A DNA stretch of 64,000 nt from Mycobacterium sp. ACS1612 (GTDB taxonomy: Bacteria > Actinomycetota > Actinomycetes > Mycobacteriales > Mycobacteriaceae). Position 1 is the stretch's first letter. Each line of letters starts with the position of its first letter. A program made the translations under genes and the position numbers. Where the stretch lies: the NCBI RefSeq assembly GCF_001667505.1, contig NZ_LZHZ01000056.1, positions 31,868 through 95,867 on the forward strand, in the 5' to 3' direction. The notes beneath the pieces were generated by a model. That model was not told where the DNA came from and searched no databases. It worked only from the letters and a program-made list of their open reading frames with translations. This document shows, piece by piece, positions 41,627 through 52,846 of this stretch.

Positions 41627-43852
41627 TCAGCACTGACCGAACAAGTCGAGGTTCATTATTTTGTCCCACGCTGACGCGAAATCACGGACGAACTTCTCCC
41701 CGGCGTCCTGGCATGCGTAGACCTCCGAGATCGCCCGGAGTTCGCAGTCAGCGCCGAAAGCAAGGTCGACGCGACTGGCAATCCATTTGACCTCGCCGGT
41801 GCGCCGGTCGCGGCCTTCGTAGGTCGCCGTCTCGGCGTAGTCCGTCCCGGGCACCCAATCGGTTCCCGAATCGAGGAGGTTGACGAAGAAGTCGTTGGTC
41901 AGCGAGCCCGGTGTCGTAGTGAGCACGCCCAACGCGGATTGCCGGTGGTTGGCGCCGATCACGCGCAGACCGCCCACCAGCACTGTCATCTCTCGCGCGG
42001 TGAGGGTCAATTGGCTCGCGCGGTCGACGAGCGCGTGTTCCGGCGCCAGCCGCGTGCCTGCGCCGACGTAGTTGCGGAAAGCGTCCGCGGTCGGCTCCAG
42101 CCAAGCGAACCATTCGACGTCGGTCCACTCCTGCGTGGCGTCCGTACGTCCAGGCCGGAATGGGACCTCGATGACGTGACCGGCCCTGGCGGCCGCCGCT
42201 TCGATCGCGGCGCACCCACCGAGCACGATCAGATCGGCCAACGAGATCAACTTGGCGCCCCGCTGAGAGTCGTTGAAGCGCTTCTGGATTCCCTCGATCG
42301 TCGTGAGCGCGGGCATTAGCGACTCTGGATCGTTGACTGGCCAGTTTCGCTGCGGTTGCAGACGGATGCGCGCTCCGTTGGCCCCACCGCGCTTGTCGCT
42401 GTTGCGGAACGTCGACGCCGACGCCCACGCCGTGGAGACGAGCTGCGACACCGAGAGACCCGAGTCGAGGAGCGCGGCCTTGAGCTCACCGATGTCGTCG
42501 GCATCGACGAGTTCGTGGTCGACTTCTGGCACCGGGTCCTGCCAGATCAGTCGTTCGGTCGGGACCAGCGGACCCAGGTAGCGCTGGATCGGGCCCATAT
42601 CGATGTGCGTGAGCTTGAACCAGGCCCGCGCGAAGGCGTCCGCCAGCTGATCCGGATTGTTCAGGAAGCGCCGCGCGATGGCCTCGTAAATCGCGTCCTC
42701 CTGCAGCGCGAGGTCCGTGGTGAGCATCGTCGGGGCATGAGTCTTGGATGGATCGTGGGCATCCGGGACAGTGCCGGCCCCGGCGCCGTCGCGCGGCACC
42801 CACTGCCACGCCCCGGCCGGGCTGAGCGCCACCTCCCATTCGTAGGCGAACAGCGTCTCGAGGAAGGTGTTGTCCCACTGTGTCGGGGTGGGCGTCCAGA
42901 TCCCTTCCAGCCCACTCGTGATGGTGTCGGCAGCGTTGCCGGTACCGAACCGGTTTGCCCACCCCAGGCCTTGTGCCTCCAGCGGTGCGCCTTCGGGTTC
43001 GGGACCCAGCCACCTACCGGGGTCGGCAACTCCGTGACTCTTGCCGAACGTGTGCCCGCCCGCGATCAGCGCGACGGTCTCCTCGTCGTTCATCCCCATC
43101 CGGCCGAAGGTCTGACGAATGTCACGTGCGGCGGCTCGCGGGTCGGGCACGGTGGCCGGTCCCTGCGGGTCGACGTAGATCAACCCCATCTCGGTGGCCG
43201 CCAGCGGGTCCTCCAAATCCCTGACGCCACTGTGGCGTTCGTCGGCGCACCAGGTGTCTTCCGGGCCCCAGTACGTCTCGTCGGCCTCCCACACGTCCAC
43301 CCGGCCACCAGCGAATCCGAACGTCGTGAAGCCCATCGATTCCAGCGCGCGGTTGCCCGCGAAGATCATCAGGTCCGACCAGGAGATCTTGCGCCCGTAC
43401 TTCTGTTTCACCGGCCACAGAAGCCGGCGTGCCTTGTCCAGGTTTCGGTTGTCCGGCCAGCTGTTCAACGGCGCGAACCGCTGCATGCCCGCGCCGGCGC
43501 CCCCTCGGCCGTCACCAACGCGGTACGTGCCTGCACAGTGCCAGGCCATGCGCAGGACGAGTGGTCCGTAATGGCCGAAGTCAGCGGGCCACCAATCCTG
43601 CGTGGTGGTCAGGACGTTGTCTACGTCGCGGGCCAGTTGGTCGAGATCAAGCGAGGAGAACTCCTTGGCGTAGTCGAAGTCCTCGCCCCACGGATCTGCG
43701 GCGCGGCCGGGCTGAGCCAGGATCCTCAGGTTGAGCCGGTCGGGCCACCACTCGGGTTGATCGCCCCTGGCCGCCGGTTTCTTGCGCCGCCTGACCACGC
43801 CGACGGTCTGGTCATACGTCCTGTCGACGTACGTGTCGGGGTTCCCCGGCAT
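41627..43852 (-). CDS. katG: catalase-peroxidase
   Basis: 741 residues, two-domain class I peroxidase. Distal triad Arg101-Trp104-His105 (RMAWHCAGTYR), proximal His267 (AGGHTFGKSHG), and the Met252-Tyr226-Trp104 residues that form the catalase crosslink are all present; each is offset by three from M. tuberculosis KatG. It removes hydrogen peroxide and would activate isoniazid. GGAAGGAG precedes the ATG. No furA gene is adjacent, unlike the tubercular locus. Its place between the GAF-LytTR regulator and the PQQ operon, all leftward, suggests it protects against peroxide made during alcohol oxidation, or is simply a neighbour. Confidence 0.95.
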   Translation of the reverse strand: MPGNPDTYVDRTYDQTVGVVRRRKKPAARGDQPEWWPDRLNLRILAQPGRAADPWGEDFDYAKEFSSLDLDQLARDVDNVLTTTQDWWPADFGHYGPLVLRMAWHCAGTYRVGDGRGGAGAGMQRFAPLNSWPDNRNLDKARRLLWPVKQKYGRKISWSDLMIFAGNRALESMGFTTFGFAGGRVDVWEADETYWGPEDTWCADERHSGVRDLEDPLAATEMGLIYVDPQGPATVPDPRAAARDIRQTFGRMGMNDEETVALIAGGHTFGKSHGVADPGRWLGPEPEGAPLEAQGLGWANRFGTGNAADTITSGLEGIWTPTPTQWDNTFLETLFAYEWEVALSPAGAWQWVPRDGAGAGTVPDAHDPSKTHAPTMLTTDLALQEDAIYEAIARRFLNNPDQLADAFARAWFKLTHIDMGPIQRYLGPLVPTERLIWQDPVPEVDHELVDADDIGELKAALLDSGLSVSQLVSTAWASASTFRNSDKRGGANGARIRLQPQRNWPVNDPESLMPALTTIEGIQKRFNDSQRGAKLISLADLIVLGGCAAIEAAAARAGHVIEVPFRPGRTDATQEWTDVEWFAWLEPTADAFRNYVGAGTRLAPEHALVDRASQLTLTAREMTVLVGGLRVIGANHRQSALGVLTTTPGSLTNDFFVNLLDSGTDWVPGTDYAETATYEGRDRRTGEVKWIASRVDLAFGADCELRAISEVYACQDAGEKFVRDFASAWDKIMNLDLFGQC

Positions 43853-43879
43853 AGCACTCCTTCCGGCCGGTCCCGAACC

Positions 43880-45274
43880 TCATACGCCCAGCGCACGGCG
43901 TACCGCGCGGGCGTTGCGCCGTGACACCGGCACGATCGTGTTCGCCTTGTCGTCCATGACCAGCACCAACTCGCCACGGTCCCGACGTTCGACCTCCCGG
44001 ACACGGCTCAGATTCACAACGTAGCGACGATGCACCCGTAAAAACCCGGCATTGGTCAGTTCGTCGTCCAGCTTGTCGAGGCCGGGCGACGCGGCCCTCA
44101 ACCTGCCCTGATCCGTTTGCAGCCACACCTCGTTGCCGTCGGCCTCGGCCAACGTGACCTCTGGCAATCGCAGCAGCACCATCCGGCTCTCCCGTAGGCC
44201 GACCACCCGGCGGGGATGTTCCTGGAAGGGCGCCGCTGATTCCGTCTCCGGCAACGCCTCTCCCTCGGAGGCGCCGAAGGAGATCATGTGGCCGATCAAA
44301 TTGCCGTACTGGAAGACCGGACGAATTCTGATCGGCGACGGCTCGTCGGCGAGGTGAGTGAAGATCTGCGTCGATCCGACCCAATCCGGGTTGTGGCTCG
44401 CCTGCTTGCTGGCATACCGCGCGGCGTCGACGAACGCGGGCAGCCTGGGATTCCAGCGCACCGCCGGGTTGACTGCCGGGGCGTTGCCAGGCACGCCGAG
44501 GAGCACGCTCGCTGTGTCGTCGGCGATCACCACCTTGCCCGAGGTGTCGACAGCGGCGAGTGGCTCGACCGAGCGCACCCGGGCGTCGTTGTACGCGGCG
44601 AGCAGTTGGGTGCCGCCATCGCGGGCGCGTGTGCGTAAGACGCTCTGGGCGTGGTCGGCGACGTTGGACAACCACACGCGCGCGGTCGGCGGCAACTCAC
44701 TGCGCCAACACGAGATGTTCACGACTGCGATCGGCTCTCTGCTCACCACGTCGCGCACCGCGACGGCCATGCAGGTCCAGCCGTGAAAGGCCTGGCACCA
44801 ATGTTCTTCACGCCGGACCATCACAAGGTGGTTTGTTCCGAGCGCGGTCCCCATTCCGTTGGTGCCCACCGCGCTCTCCGACCAGCAGTACCACGGCGCG
44901 AGGCTGGCCCCCGCGGCAATGGCACAGGTGGCCTTGTCGCCCCACTCAGCCAACACCCGACCGGCGGCGTCGGCGATGGTCACTATGCCGCCGAAGTTGG
45001 CCACTTCGCGAGCCATGGCGGCGGCGCGGAAGCCCAGGTCCACAAAGATGACGTCGTGCTCGAGCGGATGGGCGACCTCGGCCACCGCCACCGGCGCTTC
45101 GGTCAGAAACGGGTCGACATGGTACTGGTCGCGACATCGATGCCAGGAGATCGCGACTTCGGGCCGAACCCCGCGGATGTCGTCATTGCCCTCCACGAAC
45201 CGTTCCCACGCGCCGTACACGGCGGCCGCGCTGCCGTTGCGGGGTGCCGACTCGAGTCGCTGGCTACCTGACAT
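43880..45274 (-). CDS. GAF/PAS-like sensor fused to a LytTR DNA-binding domain
   Basis: 464 residues. The N-terminal half resembles AcoR/DhaR activators: RPEVAISWHRC, a GAF domain (about 75-205), and a PAS-like segment (about 215-320). In those proteins an AAA+ sigma-54 module follows. Here a LytTR domain takes its place (about 365-464: GNEVWLQTDQGRLRAASPGL, NAGFLRVHRRYVVNLSRV), binding DNA with beta-strands. Mycobacteria lack sigma-54, so the swap makes sense. AcoR-type sensors respond to alcohols, acetoin or aromatics, so control of the adjacent katG-PQQ dehydrogenase genes is likely. It lies 28 bp upstream of katG on the same strand. Confidence 0.8.
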   Translation of the reverse strand: MSGSQRLESAPRNGSAAAVYGAWERFVEGNDDIRGVRPEVAISWHRCRDQYHVDPFLTEAPVAVAEVAHPLEHDVIFVDLGFRAAAMAREVANFGGIVTIADAAGRVLAEWGDKATCAIAAGASLAPWYCWSESAVGTNGMGTALGTNHLVMVRREEHWCQAFHGWTCMAVAVRDVVSREPIAVVNISCWRSELPPTARVWLSNVADHAQSVLRTRARDGGTQLLAAYNDARVRSVEPLAAVDTSGKVVIADDTASVLLGVPGNAPAVNPAVRWNPRLPAFVDAARYASKQASHNPDWVGSTQIFTHLADEPSPIRIRPVFQYGNLIGHMISFGASEGEALPETESAAPFQEHPRRVVGLRESRMVLLRLPEVTLAEADGNEVWLQTDQGRLRAASPGLDKLDDELTNAGFLRVHRRYVVNLSRVREVERRDRGELVLVMDDKANTIVPVSRRNARAVRRALGV

Positions 45275-45767
45275 TGAAGACCGCCTTTGGTCGGCTCGAT
45301 GCGATGGGCGACACCCGGGTGCCTGAGCGAGTAGCCCCGTGTGTGACCCCGCCCACGACTAGCCACAATCAATGATATTTCTTACATATCTACACGGCTT
45401 CAAGGGTTTTCGCGATGCGGATACAGGAAGAGAGCGGTTCGAGTGAGCCGATGCGCGCGGCAAATCGGTTCAGCCGGTTCAAGAGCTGTTTGCGCGGGCA
45501 CAAGCGAGCAACCACGATTCCTTGGCGGTTACGACGGCGCCCCCGGCGCTCCACCAGACGGCGCGCGATCGCCTTCCGAACCAGCAATCTCGTGCGACGG
45601 CCGGAAAGGACCGATCATTCGTTATTCGCGCTTGATGCAAGGGGTTCGGCGAAAGTTCACGACGTGGTGCCGTTAGTTGGTCTAGGTGCCAATGCATGGA
45701 CGCCGCCGCGCCTGCGATCGGATCGTGCCCGCAACCGTGATTCGCTGCGGCGGCTTGGGGAGACTCG
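45275..45767. other. 493-bp divergent gap, no convincing gene
   Basis: Lies between the regulator and the dipeptidase gene. The left part (45370-45400) is AT-rich and should hold the regulator's promoter. CGGTTC occurs at 45435, 45466 and 45475, possibly protein-binding repeats. The only frames are arginine-rich and not protein-like. No RNA gene is recognised. Confidence 0.5.
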
Positions 45768-46850
45768 ATGGTGATGTTGATCGATGGTCACAATGACCTT
45801 GCTTGGGCGATGCGCCAGCACTACGGCGCCGACCTGGACGCCGTCGACCTGACCTCGGTGCCGGATCTGCACACCGACCTGAAGCGGCTGGCCGCCGGCC
45901 GCGTAGCCGGGCAGTTCTGGTCGGTGTACGTGTCCCCGGAGCTGTACGTCGGCCCCGCGGCGGTGTGCGCCACGCTGGAGCAGATCGACCTCGTTCGACG
46001 CCTGGTGGCCCGCTATCCCGACCGGCTGGTGCTGGCGACGAGTGCCGATGACGTCGAGTCCTCCGGCGACCGGATCGCATCACTGCTGGGCATGGAGGGT
46101 GGCCACTGCATCGACGGATCATTGGCGGTCCTGCGCATGATGCGCGCGTTGGGCGTGCGGTACCTGACGCTGACCCACAACAGGAACGTGCCGTGGGCCG
46201 ACTCGGCGACCGATGTCCCGGCGCTGGGCGGATTGTCGGCGTTCGGTGAGGACGTCGTCCGCGAGATGAACCGCCTCGGCATGCTCGTCGATCTCTCGCA
46301 TGTGTCGGCCGACGTGATGCGGCACGCGTTGCGGGTGACGGCCGCCCCGGCGATCTTCAGCCACTCCTCCGCGCGTGCGGTCTGCGACCACCCCCGCAAC
46401 GTGCCCGACGATGTGTTGGCGGCGCTGGCGGAGAACGACGGTGTCTGCATGGTGACGTTCCTGCCTGCGTTCATCTCACCGGCAGTGGCCCGGTGGCACG
46501 CGGATGCGAAGGCCGAGGCCCGACGCCGCGGGATCGAGAAGAGCGATCCGGCGTACGACGAACTGATGGCAAGGCTGGCCGACCAGTCACCGCCGCCGGT
46601 CGCCACCCTGGCCGAGGTCGTGACGCACATCGAGCACGTGCGTGAAGTCGCAGGCATCGACCATGTCGGCATCGGGGGTGACTACATGGGGGGCGAGGCA
46701 ATGCCCGAGGGTCTCGAGGACGTGTCGGGGTACCCGCGGCTGCTCGACGCCCTGGCCGACCGTGGATGGTCTGATGCCGACCTGGCCAAGCTCGCCGGCG
46801 AGAACATCCTGCGCGTCCTCAGAGCGGCGGAGGACGTCGCCTGGGGCTGA
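45768..46850 (+). CDS. membrane-dipeptidase-like peptidase (M19)
   Basis: 360 residues. Binuclear zinc site: His8 and Asp10 (DGHNDLAW), bridging Glu110 (LGMEGGHC), and histidines in LSHVSADVMRHAL and IFSHSSARA. M19 enzymes cleave dipeptides, including D-amino-acid-containing ones; bacterial forms are cytosolic and this one has no signal peptide. GGGGAG precedes the ATG at 45768. It ends just before the palindrome controlling the next operon. A role in peptide salvage is likely; a link to PQQ peptide maturation is possible only by location. Confidence 0.9.
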   Translation: MVMLIDGHNDLAWAMRQHYGADLDAVDLTSVPDLHTDLKRLAAGRVAGQFWSVYVSPELYVGPAAVCATLEQIDLVRRLVARYPDRLVLATSADDVESSGDRIASLLGMEGGHCIDGSLAVLRMMRALGVRYLTLTHNRNVPWADSATDVPALGGLSAFGEDVVREMNRLGMLVDLSHVSADVMRHALRVTAAPAIFSHSSARAVCDHPRNVPDDVLAALAENDGVCMVTFLPAFISPAVARWHADAKAEARRRGIEKSDPAYDELMARLADQSPPPVATLAEVVTHIEHVREVAGIDHVGIGGDYMGGEAMPEGLEDVSGYPRLLDALADRGWSDADLAKLAGENILRVLRAAEDVAWG

Positions 46851-46876
46851 GTCCGGACGGCCCGTTTAACGAGTTG

Positions 46877-46906
46877 GTTACTGTACCGTCCGGACGGTAC
46901 AGTAAC
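46877..46906. promoter_or_regulatory. perfect 30-bp palindromic operator
   Basis: GTTACTGTACCGTCC followed at once by its exact reverse complement; the centre is GTCCGGAC. It lies 75 bp before the MFS start, in a 130-bp gap. Size and symmetry fit a TetR-family operator, and a TetR gene is the second gene of the operon it precedes, so autoregulation is likely. Confidence 0.8.
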
Positions 46907-46980
46907 GCGGTCATCGATGTGCGGCACTCGTCTGACACGAGGCTCACTGGATCTGTTCTTCGCCCAACCAAGGAGGGTCC

Positions 46981-48297
46981 GTGGGCACTTACTTGCGGTT
47001 GCTCCGAACGCCTGGCTTGTTCCGGGTGACCGCGTCTCAGCTGTTCGCGCGACTGCCGCTCGGAATGCTGTCGCTGGCCATCCTCATGCACCTTTCGCAG
47101 AAGACCGGGTCATACGGGCAGGCCGGTCTCGTCGTCGCATGTGTCAGTCTTGCCGAGGCGGTCGCGATGCCTGTGAGCGCCCGGCTCACTGGGAGATTCG
47201 GTGTGACACCCGTGGTGTTGTCGGCCGCGACGATGAATAGTGTCGGTTTCCTAGCGTTGGCGCTCGCTCCCGCACATCTGGTCTTGCTGGCTGCACTGGG
47301 AACCCTTGTGGGAGCGACGATCCCACCGTTGATGCCCGTAGTGCGCGCTCTGTACCCGCGGATGGTCCCGGCTGACACGGTGCGTGCGTTGTTCGCGTTC
47401 GATACCACCGCACAAGAACTGATCTGGGTTGCCGGCCCCGTCGTGGTGACCGTGTTGACCTCACTGATCTCCACTGCCGTGCCGCTGCTCGCGGCGGCGG
47501 GTATCACGCTGACCGGATCCATCGCTTTTGTGCTGAGTCTGCAAGAGGGACAGCCCCGGATCGCCCGTAACACTTCGTCATTCGGTCGGGTATTGGCGCG
47601 CCAGGAGGTTCTTCTCGCCTTTGTCGCCAACCTTGCTCTGGTCGCGTCGTTCATGGCGATGGAGGTCGGAGTGGTCGCTCAACTGGGGCACTCAATGGCC
47701 GGTGTGGCGATCTCAGTGTCGAGCGTTGGCTCACTGATCGGCGGCCTGCTACTCGGCCACCGCCGACTCGGTCTCGGGGCGTTGGTGGCGACGATGGCTG
47801 TCGTCATGGCGGGGACAGCACTGACGGGCCTCGTCACCGGCCCTCTGCAATTCCTGGCGCTGTTCGCCGCTGGATTCGGCTTCGCGCCTGCGATGGCAGT
47901 CCTGTACCACGCCGTCTCTCGCGGGGTCGCTGAAAACGTTGCCGCCGAAGCCTTTGGGTGGCTCAACACAGGTGCGCTGGCTGGCGGCGCGGCCGGCACA
48001 GCGCTGTCGGGTGCTCTCAACGACGCATGGGGACCAGGCGGATCGTATGTCGTGGCGACTGCACTGGCCGTCGGCGCGGCGGTCAGCCCGCTAGTCGCGC
48101 GGTTGGCCGGTCCGGTCCGCGGATTCTTCCCGGAAAAGTCGACGGTGACGATCGCCCCGTTACGAACGTTGACGCGGGTTAATGTTGACCGCGACACATC
48201 GGATATCCACGCCTCTGGCGAGGCAGACGACGAGAGTGCTCAGTGCCACGAGGGGACCGACGCGACCAACTGTTGGACGCCGCCGAGCAAGTGCTGA
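46981..48297 (+). CDS. MFS transporter
   Basis: 438 residues, about twelve hydrophobic helices up to residue 380, then a hydrophilic tail (about 395-438) encoded partly over the start of the TetR gene. It resembles mycobacterial efflux or exporter MFS proteins; no specific substrate motif is recognised. GTG start with AAGGAGGG directly upstream. Under the 30-bp palindrome and translationally entangled with its regulator, a typical drug- or metabolite-responsive efflux unit. Confidence 0.82.
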   Translation: MGTYLRLLRTPGLFRVTASQLFARLPLGMLSLAILMHLSQKTGSYGQAGLVVACVSLAEAVAMPVSARLTGRFGVTPVVLSAATMNSVGFLALALAPAHLVLLAALGTLVGATIPPLMPVVRALYPRMVPADTVRALFAFDTTAQELIWVAGPVVVTVLTSLISTAVPLLAAAGITLTGSIAFVLSLQEGQPRIARNTSSFGRVLARQEVLLAFVANLALVASFMAMEVGVVAQLGHSMAGVAISVSSVGSLIGGLLLGHRRLGLGALVATMAVVMAGTALTGLVTGPLQFLALFAAGFGFAPAMAVLYHAVSRGVAENVAAEAFGWLNTGALAGGAAGTALSGALNDAWGPGGSYVVATALAVGAAVSPLVARLAGPVRGFFPEKSTVTIAPLRTLTRVNVDRDTSDIHASGEADDESAQCHEGTDATNCWTPPSKC

Positions 48298-48800
48298 CTC
48301 GAGGCGGCCCGCAGGCATTGACCCTGCAGGCCGTCGCCGATGAGGCCGGTGTGTCCAAAGGTGGCCTGCTGTACCACTTCTCGAACAAGAGTCAGCTCGT
48401 TCGAGGGCTGGTGGAGCGGCTGGTCGACGACACGAACAGCAACTACGCCCAGTGGGACGACGGCAAACCCGGCTCGTACACCCGCGCATACATCGCATCT
48501 ACCTGTCACAACCTGACCACCGCCGACGCCGACCGAGTGCTGCGCCGATGGTCGGTCATTCTGGCTGCCAGCACCGAACCGGAGATGCAGGGGCCGATCG
48601 CGGAAGCGTTCGAGGCGTGGATGTGGCCGGAGCCGGGGGTGGACCGTTACCCGGTACGCGCGCAGATCGCCCGGCTTGCAGCCGACGGCCTGTGGTGGAA
48701 CGCCATGTTCGTCAAGGCCTTTCGCGATCCCGAACTCAACAAGCGGATCAGTGCCGCGCTGGTCGACTACGCCGAGGGCCGGGACAGCCTCGAGGAATGA
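48243..48800 (+). CDS. TetR-family repressor of the adjacent MFS gene
   Basis: 185 residues, GTG start, overlapping the MFS gene by 55 bases in another frame. Helix-turn-helix at about 10-50 (LTLQAVADEAGVSKGGLLYHF), with the KGGLLYHF recognition helix of the TetR_C_6-like group. The C-terminal ligand domain has WSVILAASTEPEMQGPIA and RLAADGLWWNAMF. It probably represses its own operon through the palindrome at 46877-46906 until an inducer, likely the pump substrate, binds. Confidence 0.87.
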   Translation: MPRGDRRDQLLDAAEQVLTRGGPQALTLQAVADEAGVSKGGLLYHFSNKSQLVRGLVERLVDDTNSNYAQWDDGKPGSYTRAYIASTCHNLTTADADRVLRRWSVILAASTEPEMQGPIAEAFEAWMWPEPGVDRYPVRAQIARLAADGLWWNAMFVKAFRDPELNKRISAALVDYAEGRDSLEE

Positions 48801-48993
48801 CGGACCGTACCAATCGCGTCCACCCAATCATGTTGTCGCGAGTTCCTCTGTCGCAGCAGGCCTCACCGGCTTGGCAGCGACGTAGACATTACGTATAAGC
48901 CTCGACTCCGAGCGGGCTTGCGATTGGAATCGCTGGCCTGATGCTTTGCTCAGCTGCGGCTCCGAAAGGCGGCCCGGACCTGCAAAAATTAAG

Positions 48994-49066
48994 TGGAGCT
49001 AAGGGGACTCGAACCCCTGACCCCCACACTGCCAGTGTGGTGCGCTACCAGCTGCGCCATAGCCCC
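48994..49066 (-). tRNA. tRNA-Ala (anticodon GGC)
   Basis: 73-nt cloverleaf. Acceptor GGGGCTA pairs with TAGCTCC (one G-U), anticodon stem CCACA/TGTGG around loop CTGGCAG gives anticodon GGC, and the T-arm GGGG-TTCGAGT-CCCC is standard. Discriminator A; the 3' CCA is not encoded. Confidence 0.95.
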
Positions 49067-49123
49067 GTGAAGTTGTGCTCATCGAAGTTACACCACCTGC
49101 GGGTACGCATTCAAAACGGCCGG

Positions 49124-50379
49124 TCACGGCAGTTCGCCACCCACCTCAGGGCCGAGCGCGCGGGCGGGGGTGTGCTCGGTGGGCCGCAACCGGGTCTCCG
49201 GCGCCAGCACCCAGCCGAGGGCCGCGACCAGCAGAATCCCGCCGCTGATCACGAACGCGGTGCCGAACGAGACGTGCTGGGCGATCTCCCCGACCGCGAG
49301 CGATCCGACGATCGCGCCGGCGTCGGCCATCATCTGGTACGTCGCGACGGCCGTCCCTCCCCTGGCCTTACTGCCGATGATGTCGGCGACGGCGGCCTGC
49401 TGCGGCGACGTGAACATGCCCGCGGCCGCGCCTGCCACCAGCGCGCCCGCGAGGAACAGCGTCAGCGACGACGCCAGCCCGACCGCCATCGTCGCCACCC
49501 CGGATACCGACAGCCCCACGATCAACAGCGTGCGACGCCCGATCCGATCCGACAGATAACCGCTCGGGATCACCGCGGCGACGTTGCCGACCGCGAACGT
49601 CGCCAACGCCAACCCAGCAACCCGCGGGCCCCGGTGCAACAACTCGGTGACAAACAGCGGCACCAGCGCGATCCGCAAGCCGAACACCGACCAGCCCGTC
49701 GCGAAGTTGGAGAACAACGCCGACCAATACGCCCTGTTGCGCAACGCCATTCGCAACGTGACCGGATCCTCGGCGTCCTGAGCCGGTGCCGCCAACGTCG
49801 AATGCCGGAGATAGAAGAACACCACGGCCGCGGCGATCAGCAGCGCCACGCCATAGATCGCGAACGGCGCCGACAGACCGAGGCCTGCGGTCAGGCTGCC
49901 CAGCACCGGACCGCCCACCGAGCCGACCAGAAATGCGCTCGAGAACAATCCCGCCACCCTGCCGCGCGCGTCGGGCGGCGAGATCCTGATCATCAGCCCC
50001 AGCGAGGACACCGTGAACATCGCCGACCCGAAGCCACCCAGCGATCGGAACAACAGCAGCTGCCAGTACGTCTGGGCGAACGCGCACGCACCGGTCGACA
50101 CCGCGACGATCAGCAGTCCGGTCACGTAGACGCGGCGCTCTCCGATCTTCTGGACGAACAGGCCGCTGGCCGGCGCGGACACCAACCGCATCAGCGAGAA
50201 CGCGGTGATCACGAAGGTGGCGGCGCTGATGCTCACCCCGAAGTCGCGGGCATACTGCGGGAGCACCGGCGAGACGACGCCGTAGCCGAGGGCGACCACC
50301 ACATTGGCGGTGATCAGCACCCAGACTTCGCCGGGCAGCTTCGGCTTGACCTCAGCCGAACACTCACCCTCCGCAACAC

Positions 50380-50383
<4 letters not shown>
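49124..50383 (-). CDS. MFS efflux transporter (DHA1-like)
   Basis: 419 residues, twelve hydrophobic segments. Drug:H+ antiporter marks: motif A-like loop with GERRVYVTGLL after helix 2, GYLSDRIGRRTLL between helices 8 and 9, and motif C-like GSVGGPVLGSLTAGLG in helix 5. It exports drugs or metabolites; specificity unknown. The GTG start overlaps the phosphoglucomutase stop as GTGA, so it follows pgm in one transcript. Confidence 0.87.
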
Positions 50384-52014
<1,631 letters not shown>

Positions 52015-52085
52015 GCCCCCGATTCTGCTCCTGTCGACGCCGGGTCGTACGCCGGAGCGGATGCTCGGCGGCGATACATTGGCCC

Positions 52086-52484
52086 ATGATCAGTTTCGAC
52101 CGCCGCGAGTTGGCCGCGGTCTTCGCCGGTGGCGCCGTTGGCACACTCGCCCGCGCGGCACTCGAGACGGTCGCCGGGGCCGAGCCGGGCCACTGGCCGT
52201 GGGCGACGTTCCTCGTGAACATCGTCGGCGCATTCCTGTTGGGTTACTTCACCACCCGGTTGCTCGAACGGCTGCCGCTGTCGAGCTATCGCCGACCGCT
52301 TCTCGGCACCGGGGTGTGCGGCGGCCTGACCACGTTCTCGACGATGCATGTCGAACTCGTCAAGATGCTCGAGCAACACCGCTACGGCCTCGCCGTCGGC
52401 TACACCGTCGCGAGCATCGTCACCGGACTGCTCGCGCTGTATCTCGCCACCGCGCTGGTCCGCCGCGCCAGGATCCGCGCATGA
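52086..52484 (+). CDS. crcB: fluoride channel subunit CrcB/Fluc, first copy
   Basis: 132 residues, four helices. Fluc marks: FAGGAVGTLARAAL, TFLVNIVGAFLLGYF (the conserved Asn) and GVCGGLTTFSTMHVE (TTFST phenylalanine box). Fluc channels are antiparallel dimers exporting F-. The stop overlaps the second crcB by four bases (ATGA). No fluoride riboswitch is visible upstream. Confidence 0.92.
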   Translation: MISFDRRELAAVFAGGAVGTLARAALETVAGAEPGHWPWATFLVNIVGAFLLGYFTTRLLERLPLSSYRRPLLGTGVCGGLTTFSTMHVELVKMLEQHRYGLAVGYTVASIVTGLLALYLATALVRRARIRA

Positions 52485-52846
52485 CGGCACTGGTGTGGAC
52501 GGGCGTCGCGCTGATCGGCGGCATCGGCGCGGTGCTGCGGTTCGTCGTCGACCGCACGGTTGCCAGCCGGATCGGCGGATCGTTCCCCTATGGCACCTTT
52601 GTCGTCAACATCAGCGGCGCCCTGCTGCTGGGCCTGTTGTCGGGGCTCGCGCTTAGCCCGAACCTCGCGCTGGTGGTCGGCACCGGGTTCGTCGGCGCCT
52701 ACACCACGTTCTCGACGTGGATGCTCGAGACGCAGCGACTGGCCGAGGAACGCCAACTGCGCCCCGCGGTCGCCAACATCGTCGTCAGCGTTGTGGTGGG
52801 CCTGGTCGCGGCCTGGCTGGGCATCACGATCGGAGGCCGGCTGTGA
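52481..52846 (+). CDS. crcB: fluoride channel subunit CrcB/Fluc, second copy
   Basis: 121 residues, four helices, with GGIGAVLRFVVDR, GTFVVNISGALLLGLL and GAYTTFSTWMLE. The pair probably forms a heterodimeric Fluc channel, as in other Gram-positive bacteria with two adjacent small crcB genes. It overlaps the preceding gene by four bases and the following one by four (GTGA). Confidence 0.92.
   Translation: MTALVWTGVALIGGIGAVLRFVVDRTVASRIGGSFPYGTFVVNISGALLLGLLSGLALSPNLALVVGTGFVGAYTTFSTWMLETQRLAEERQLRPAVANIVVSVVVGLVAAWLGITIGGRL

Noticed and set aside
45415..45774. A possible 119-residue protein in the gap before the dipeptidase.
   Set aside because: Arginine-rich composition, no ribosome site, no domain, and it runs into the dipeptidase start in another frame.
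52015..52085. Fluoride riboswitch before crcB.
   Set aside because: The 71-bp gap shows none of the conserved crcB-motif pseudoknot segments.
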